Origin: Cudoniella acicularis
Lineage: Eukaryota; Ascomycota; Leotiomycetes; Helotiales; Helotiaceae
Direction: 5' to 3'
NCBI GenBank assembly: GCA_013054445.1
Contig: JAAMPI010001522.1
Location: forward strand, 1-13,431
DNA length: 13,431 nucleotides
Below the pieces are notes generated by a model. That model saw only the letters and a program-made list of their open reading frames with translations, made no database searches and had not been told where the DNA came from. The position numbers and the translations under genes are program-made. Positions within the stretch are counted from its first letter, which is position 1. Every line of letters starts with the position of its first letter. Positions 8,691 through 13,431 of this stretch are shown piece after piece.

Positions 8691-9342
8691 ACTAAAAACA
8701 TGTTTCTAGGCTACTGACGAGGCGATGAATCCATGACCCCCTTTCCATCATACCGCTCATCAACCAATGTCCTGCGCTCCACCATATAGAGTTCACATCC
8801 CTAGCAACAATTAGAATGAGGATTAAAAAAGGGGTTAGATGAATATTACTTACTAAACAGATATTTTTCTTAGAATCCTAAAATCTCGTGCACCGTATCA
8901 TACAGGGGGTCCCAAATCGCATTCGTATTTTGGGCCTTGAAGGTATGATAGTCTTGGTGTTCTCCAACCTGATTCTCCTGTTCCACCGACAATCTCGTTC
9001 TTCATTGCCGGCATATGATGACCGCCTTGTACCCGTTGCCAGACACCCGAATAGCAGTTTCGTAATGGACATTCATAGCTTCTCCCGAAGGCCCTGCAGG
9101 GTACAAAAACTTACTTTGGCCCGCCGGTGAAGCTAGGCCTGGTTGGGGAAGTGTCTTTGTGAAGACTTGTCAAGTAATTCGCATTTCGTTACGACCTTGA
9201 GTTGGTATCGTCAATCCTTGGCAAGATTCACATTCCGGGGGCCAAGAGGGATTGTTGTGGGGATAGAACCAGCATTTATGAAGCGATCTTAGGTCGCATG
9301 GTGCCATTATAGTCAAGGTTGAGGGGTTTTTGTGAAATGTTT
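8691..9342. other. No supportable gene
   Basis: Open frames of 64 and 80 codons overlap on opposite strands at 8878-9130. A minus-strand frame ending TAA at about 8878 (short stretches such as AIWDPLYDTVHEILGF) reads like the C-terminus of a protein, but it meets a stop upstream and cannot be extended or named. It may be a gene remnant. No RNA gene or clear repeat was seen. Confidence 0.3.
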
Positions 9343-9960
9343 CTAAGGTAAGTGAAACCTGATATCCGCTTGATTGCGTCCCTTAACGTCGAGTGCCGTA
9401 ACACCATCTAGCTGTTTCTTGAGATCGCCTTCCGGACGACTAACAAAGAGAATATGGACTTTGATATCTGGTGCTTCCGCGATACTGCGAAAGTCTTCAA
9501 AGAACGGTTGGTCGCCACCCTCTTGAAGTTTCTTCAGCCTGTTTTCCAATGGGCGAGACCAAGGAAGAGCTAAAAAGTTAATTGTAGGCTTCACGTATCT
9601 GAATTGCCCGCCCGACTTCACAACGATATCTTCGATTGCCAGTTGACGTTCAGAAGCAGAAAATCCTGACAGCTTTCCAACCAAGGTGGTGACATCCAAT
9701 CTCTGAAAATTTGCCATCTTCACAAAGAATCCTAGAAGTATATATATTAAGAATTGCATTCCTGGCTTTCTTCCAACCTTCGCTTTGAGACAGCGCATCC
9801 TTGGCTCGTCTTGATTCAGAACAAAGCTTGATGAATCAGGGTCTCTACCCAGGTCATTTCCATAAAATGGTGTAACAAATTTGTCAAAGGTTTCCTATGT
9901 GCTTCCTACTGCAGTCATTTCTGGCTCTTGGGCATTTGCAAACATCCTTTGTTACTCCAA
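9343..9960 (-). pseudogene. Broken fragment of a NACHT/NLR-type protein with motifs out of order
   Basis: The longest open part (9798 to 9343, 151 codons) contains IEDIVVKSGGQFRYVK then INFLALPWSRPLENRLKKL, which resemble the segment after a NACHT domain. After these come DIKVHILFVSRPEGDLKKQL and TALDVKGRNQADI, which resemble the NACHT sensor region that normally comes first. There is no Walker A or Walker B. The frame can be extended upstream to about 9960 through one TAG and one TAA (FVTPFYGNDLGRDPDSSSF, FVLNQDEPRM). This is too short and disordered to be a working NLR, whose usual length is over 800 aa. The best reading is a rearranged remnant; a short functional protein is less likely. 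It is not similar enough in sequence to the intact NLR to be a simple copy of it. Family assignment is by motif only. Confidence 0.5.
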
Positions 9961-10642
9961 CATCATATCTGCCTTGTTGGTTTTACTTCACGATATTGGT
10001 TTCATTCTTTGTTATATATTATCCAATGACTGTTGGGGCGTGGGCTAAAATTTACCAAAGCTCAAGGTAAATGGCACGTTCACGATCAAGGAAACCGTAG
10101 ACAGAATAACGAGTGCATTATTGCCCATGATGGAAAAATCTCTTTCATACGACGGCCAGACTTTGGGGTAAGTGCAGGTCTGCTTGGGTAAACCCGGGCC
10201 TCCTTTCCTCACAACTTGTCGGTCGACTCGTTCTTAATTCTTCAAGGGACATTAAGGGGAAAATGCAAAAAGCATCTTCGGAATTCCCTCTTTCCTTCTC
10301 GTATCAATAGACCAAGTAAATTCCAATCAGTCTATTTCTAAATTAAGAAAAGAAAGCCTCGCTCCTTCTCCCAGACTTTGCTTATCTCATAACCCTTCTG
10401 TAATTGCGTGAGGGCGGTTGATAACAGGGTTGGATGGACTAAGTGGGACCTCATCATGTGTGATTTTTTAAAGAGAAGAGTAAATTTAGCGAGACGGGAG
10501 GAGACGAAGGGATTCTAGCTCAAAAGAACAAGTAGAAGGAACTGAACGGGAACTACACTGAATTTAATTCCTCAACATCCGGCACTAACTGTTTCTTTCT
10601 ATTAGACCTTCTAACCAATTATCTACGATACGGTGATATTCA
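9961..10642. other. No gene seen; 3' flank of the SDR gene
   Basis: Normal composition with no RIP. Short frames on the plus strand near 10060-10170 (for example LKVNGTFTIKETVDRI) end quickly and have no partner. The right end holds the presumed 3' untranslated region and terminator of the minus-strand SDR gene, with no distinct signal that I can point to. Confidence 0.4.
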
Positions 10643-11647
10643 TCATGCTCCCTTTCTCCTCCTCCTCTCACTCTCCACCTTCTTCTCCTTCAAATTAACC
10701 ACCAATCCCTCCCTCAAAGCCCACCAAGGCTGCACGCCACAGACCCACCCCAAAACCCCTGAAACCAATACGGACTTCCCACCGGTTCCATCCCCCCAAG
10801 CACCCACCCTCCCCATCCTCTTAACCACGCACTTCGCAGCTTCCTCCGCTGTTAACACACTCAAGTTCCTCTTCTCCTTTGCAATAGCATGAATGGGTGT
10901 ATCCACATCCCCAAAAACCATACACTCAATCTTCACCCCTCCCTTCCCTTCAGCCCTCATCTCCGCATCTAGCGCTTTAGAGAAAACCTCCATGTAAGAT
11001 TTCGTGCCTGAATACACGGCCAGATACGGCATCCCAATACTTGCCATTGAACCGATATTAAGCACTAACGCTGGCGCACTCCTCTCCAGCACAGGAAGCA
11101 ACAAATGAGTGAGATGCGTCATAAACCCAATATTCGAGTTGAGTAGAACGTCAATGTCGACATTACTAAATTCCCCCAATGGGCGGAAATCTTGAGAGAG
11201 GTTATGCCCCACGCCCACGTTGTTGATTAAGAGCGTGATGTTTTTGCCACGAGTGACGGTTTCGATATAAGCGCGAGAAATCTCGTACGTGATGGGAGAG
11301 AAACAAGTCGTTGCGTCAAGAACCAAAATCTCGATTTCTCTTTCTGGGAACTCAGCCTGCAACGTTTCTCGCAGTTCTTGCAGTTTGGTTGCATTGCGAC
11401 CATGGAGGAGGATGTTGAAGCCTTTGCAGGTGAGTTGGTGGGAGATGGCGTGGCCGAGTCCAGAAGTTGTGCCTGTGACGAGGGCCCAGGGTTTTCCGTG
11501 GGTGGGGGATGTGTGCAGGTAGGCGGGGAGGGTGGAGGGGAGAAGGAAATGTTTGGTGAGAGAGGTGGTGAGTTTGAAGAGGAGGGCGGTGAGGCTGAGG
11601 TAGCCGAGGGTTGAGGTGATGGATAAGAGTGATGAGAATGTTGCCAT
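10643..11647 (-). CDS. Short-chain dehydrogenase, 17-beta-HSD / 3-ketoacyl-CoA reductase type
   Basis: A single exon of 334 aa, complete from ATG 11647 to TGA 10643. A hydrophobic N-terminus (about residues 5-45) suggests an ER membrane anchor. The Rossmann fold shows TGTTSGLG (58-65), D111 after a beta-strand, NNVG (142-145), IGS (198-200), and the catalytic YSGTK with Tyr212 and Lys216; Ser200 is the likely catalytic Ser. The C-terminus is strongly basic. Length and layout match HSD17B12/IFA38-like enzymes, which reduce 3-ketoacyl-CoA in fatty-acid elongation or keto-steroids with NADPH. The true substrate cannot be told from sequence, and the catalytic Ser-Tyr spacing is one residue shorter than I expect for IFA38, so this may be a paralog. 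It is divergent from the cyclase gene, which makes a sterol substrate conceivable (inference). Confidence 0.92.
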   Translation of the reverse strand: MATFSSLLSITSTLGYLSLTALLFKLTTSLTKHFLLPSTLPAYLHTSPTHGKPWALVTGTTSGLGHAISHQLTCKGFNILLHGRNATKLQELRETLQAEFPEREIEILVLDATTCFSPITYEISRAYIETVTRGKNITLLINNVGVGHNLSQDFRPLGEFSNVDIDVLLNSNIGFMTHLTHLLLPVLERSAPALVLNIGSMASIGMPYLAVYSGTKSYMEVFSKALDAEMRAEGKGGVKIECMVFGDVDTPIHAIAKEKRNLSVLTAEEAAKCVVKRMGRVGAWGDGTGGKSVLVSGVLGWVCGVQPWWALREGLVVNLKEKKVESERRRRKGA

Positions 11648-12321
11648 CTTTTTATACTTGATCGTGGACAGGTGAATATTGGGGAGCCTGAGATGAGGGG
11701 ATTCGCCGTCTGATTGTGGAAGTTGAACCCGGAGAAGTATACGGATGAGCCGGTGGGAAGCTGGACAAATTTCACGACACTGTGCTAAATGGAGACGCTT
11801 GTTCGGATTAATTGCGTGGTGTTGGAAATCTTCACAGATGAAAGCGCCTCATTGGCATACCAATGCACGCTGCAGATGTTTTGTTTGTTTGTTGTAACGC
11901 GTAAGATATGCAAAAGGGGTACAGTTGAGGTGTAGGCAGTGCCAAGATCCTTTAGCTCCAGCTCGTTTAACCTTCCTATTTCGCACGTTCCCCTGTGGAG
12001 ACAGCGAGGGGCACTTCGCTTATCATGAAGATAATTTGATTGCACGACTTTTGCTTCTGCACTTCTACATCCTCATCGCGATGGATATCTCACATCAAAT
12101 ATACCTAAGGGTCTGCTTCAATTGACGTCCTCAATCTGTACTCTCATTTTCATGGCCGTTTCACCGCTCCTGAGATTCATCGTGCCCGTTACAAAAAACC
12201 AGAATTGAAATTCGCACGTGCGCCTGCAGCTGAAATATAACCCCCATTCAACCCCTAAAGCATCCGTCGAGAAAGATTGTTGTTGTTCCAGCCAGCGCAA
12301 ATAGTCAAGAAAACCACGAAA
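11648..12321. promoter_or_regulatory. Shared head-to-head promoter region of the SDR and cyclase genes
   Basis: 674 bp with no believable gene. Toward the cyclase, TATAA at 12236-12240 lies 82 bp before its ATG, and an E-box CACGTG sits at 12215-12220. E-box-like sites can bind fungal SREBP-type bHLH factors that control sterol genes, but the same site is common and this is only a suggestion. Toward the SDR, a CCAAT (minus strand, 11678-11682) lies 31 bp before its ATG. A TATAAAAA ends only a few bases before that ATG, too close to act as its TATA box. Confidence 0.5.
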
Positions 12322-13431
12322 ATGAACAGGAAAACTGTGGGGTCGCGGGAGAAAACCCCCAGTCCACCCATAACTGAATCCCAGATCGACACAAATCGAT
12401 GGCGAATGCGCGACATCGACGGCCGGCTCACGTGGCATTACTTGGAAGACGACGAGGAGACAAACAAATGGCCTCAAAGCTACGCTGACAAATGGTATCT
12501 CGGCTTACCCACTGTAAGATCTCAAACTTTTTAGTTCACACTCCCTCCTCCTATTTTAATCTAACACTAACCCACTTTCACATCAGGGCCTCCCTAAACT
12601 TTCCAAACCAAAGACTCCCACGGAGGCTGCCAAAAACGGCCTCACCTTCTTCTCATACCTCCAACTCCCCTTCGGAAGCTGGGGCAGTGAATTCGGCGAC
12701 CCCATGTTCCTCCTCCCCGGCATCGTAATAACCTGGTATTGTAAAATTACCAAAACACCCATCCCCCTCTCCCACGCCATCGCTATCAAAAACTACATGT
12801 TCGCGCGCGCCAACCCCTCTGACGGCGGCTGGGGCCTGTACATCGAAGCCGAAAGCAGCATTCTCGGAACCGCTCTCAACTACGCCGTTCTCTGAATCGT
12901 GGGTGTAGAAGCCGAGCATCCCGTTATGGTGAAGGCGAGAGGGACGCTAATTAAATTGGGAGGGGTAACGAATGGGCCCCATTGGACGAAGTTCTGGCTT
13001 TCGCTGATGGGAATTGTGAGTTGGGAGGTCGTGAATCCGTGTCCGCCTGAAGCGTGGCTGATGCCTGATTGGGTGCCGTTTCACCCCTGGAGGTGGTGAG
13101 TGCATATCAGGTATATCTATCTCGCCATGTCGTGGCTGTATTCCAAGAGATGGATTATGGAGGAGACTGAGCTTGTTCGTGAACTGCGCAAGGAGATGTT
13201 TGTGCAGAATTGGGAGGAGATAAATTGGTCTGCGCACAGGAATACCATTGCCGACATCGATAACCATCGTCCTAAATCCTGGCTTCTGAACGCAGTCAAT
13301 TGGATACTAGTTAATATCTGGCAGTCATATCTACGGCCGAGATTTCTTGCGGAGAAGGCTGAAAAATGGGTTGCAGAGCTGATTGACATGGAGAGCGAGA
13401 ATACTTCTTACCTCGGTCTCGCGCCCGCCAA
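12322..13431 (+). pseudogene. Oxidosqualene cyclase (lanosterol synthase family), N-terminal part with two in-frame stops; runs off the window
   Basis: Exon 1 is 12322-12513 (64 codons) and exon 2 runs from 12587 to the window end (codon 345 of a family length of about 730-760). Conserved blocks are RWRMRD, TWHYL, WPQSYADKWYLGLP, QLPFGSW (first QW motif, 90-96), MFLLPGIVITWY, NYMFARANPSDGGWGLYIE, GTALNY, GVEAEHPV, NGPHWTKFWLS, WLMPDWVPFHPWRW, EEMF-like, HRN and HRPKSWLL. The enzyme turns 2,3-oxidosqualene into a sterol or triterpene skeleton on ER or lipid-droplet membranes. TGA stands at codon 167, where the family has Arg (CGA), and at codon 235, where PWRWW expects a second Trp (TGG). The frame is otherwise perfect to the window end, so decay is recent, unless these are sequencing errors. 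The DCTAE active site lies outside. It may be ERG7 itself, but more likely a paralog of it. Confidence 0.9.
12514..12586 (+). other. 73-bp spliceosomal intron in the cyclase gene
   Basis: The donor is GTAAGA, with branch-site-like CTAACACTAAC near 12561 and acceptor TTTCACATCAG. It is a phase-0 intron between WYLGLPT and GLPKLSKPKTP, both typical of fungal cyclases. An unspliced message would stop at 12532-12534. Confidence 0.9.

Noticed and set aside
8878..9130. Short overlapping frames as a real small gene
   Set aside because: No motif, no start context, and equal-quality frames on both strands; at best a remnant.
11649..11657. TATAAAAA as TATA box of the SDR
   Set aside because: It ends a few bases before the ATG, so transcription would start inside the gene, and no later Met keeps the N-terminal anchor and nucleotide-binding motif.
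11227..11775. 182-codon minus frame and two plus frames over the SDR start
   Set aside because: Overlap the well-supported SDR in other frames; proline/serine-rich or glycine-rich products come from its biased composition.
12118..12477. 119-codon minus frame before and over cyclase exon 1
   Set aside because: No recognisable features, and it runs antisense to conserved coding sequence.
12893..13099. Stop-codon readthrough or selenocysteine at the two TGA codons
   Set aside because: Neither TGA is followed by the CTA context known to favour readthrough, fungi lack general selenocysteine use, and the expected residues are Arg and Trp.
13096..13140. GTGAGT at 13096 as an intron donor that would remove the second TGA of the cyclase
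   Set aside because: The nearest acceptor CAG gives a 15-bp intron, and the sequence right after the stop (VHIRYIYL) is conserved cyclase, so it must be exon.

Overview
The window looks like nuclear DNA of a filamentous ascomycete (Pezizomycotina). The evidence is short GT..AG introns with CTAAC-type branch sites, a fungal NACHT/ankyrin NLR, a fungal-type oxidosqualene cyclase, and a long block with the signature of repeat-induced point mutation (RIP: C to T at CpA on both strands). No species can be named from the sequence alone.

Layout. Bases 1 to about 4340 are an AT-rich, RIP-mutated nest of dead transposable elements. A roughly 210-bp terminal-repeat-like sequence occurs three times (two direct copies exactly 470 bp apart and one inverted). 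Between the second and the inverted copy lies a degenerate reading frame I cannot identify. Next come a Ty3/gypsy-type Gag remnant with its probable LTR (minus strand) and the N-terminal part of a pogo/Fot-like DDE transposase (minus strand). RIP fades inside the first codons of that transposase and is gone by about 4390. Only about 170 bp after the transposon end, a large intact NLR gene starts (4628-7818, one 56-bp intron, 1044 aa: NACHT_N-like domain, NACHT, winged-helix-like region, about five ankyrin repeats). Bases 7819-10642 hold no intact gene that I can support. They contain a partly RIP-mutated remnant (about 8090-8690) and a broken minus-strand fragment of a second NACHT-type protein whose motifs appear in the wrong order (9343-9960).

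The right end is ordinary gene-dense DNA. An intact minus-strand short-chain dehydrogenase of the 17-beta-HSD / 3-ketoacyl-CoA reductase type (10643-11647) lies head to head, across a 674-bp shared promoter region, with an oxidosqualene cyclase (lanosterol synthase family) gene that begins at 12322 and runs off the window. The cyclase is conserved throughout but carries two in-frame TGA codons (167 and 235), so this copy looks recently inactivated.

How the pieces relate (inference): the left half is a repeat island with an immune-receptor-type gene at its edge, a common setting for fungal NLRs. The SDR/cyclase pair could be a sterol or triterpenoid unit whose cyclase has been lost. No tRNA, rRNA or CRISPR array was seen.
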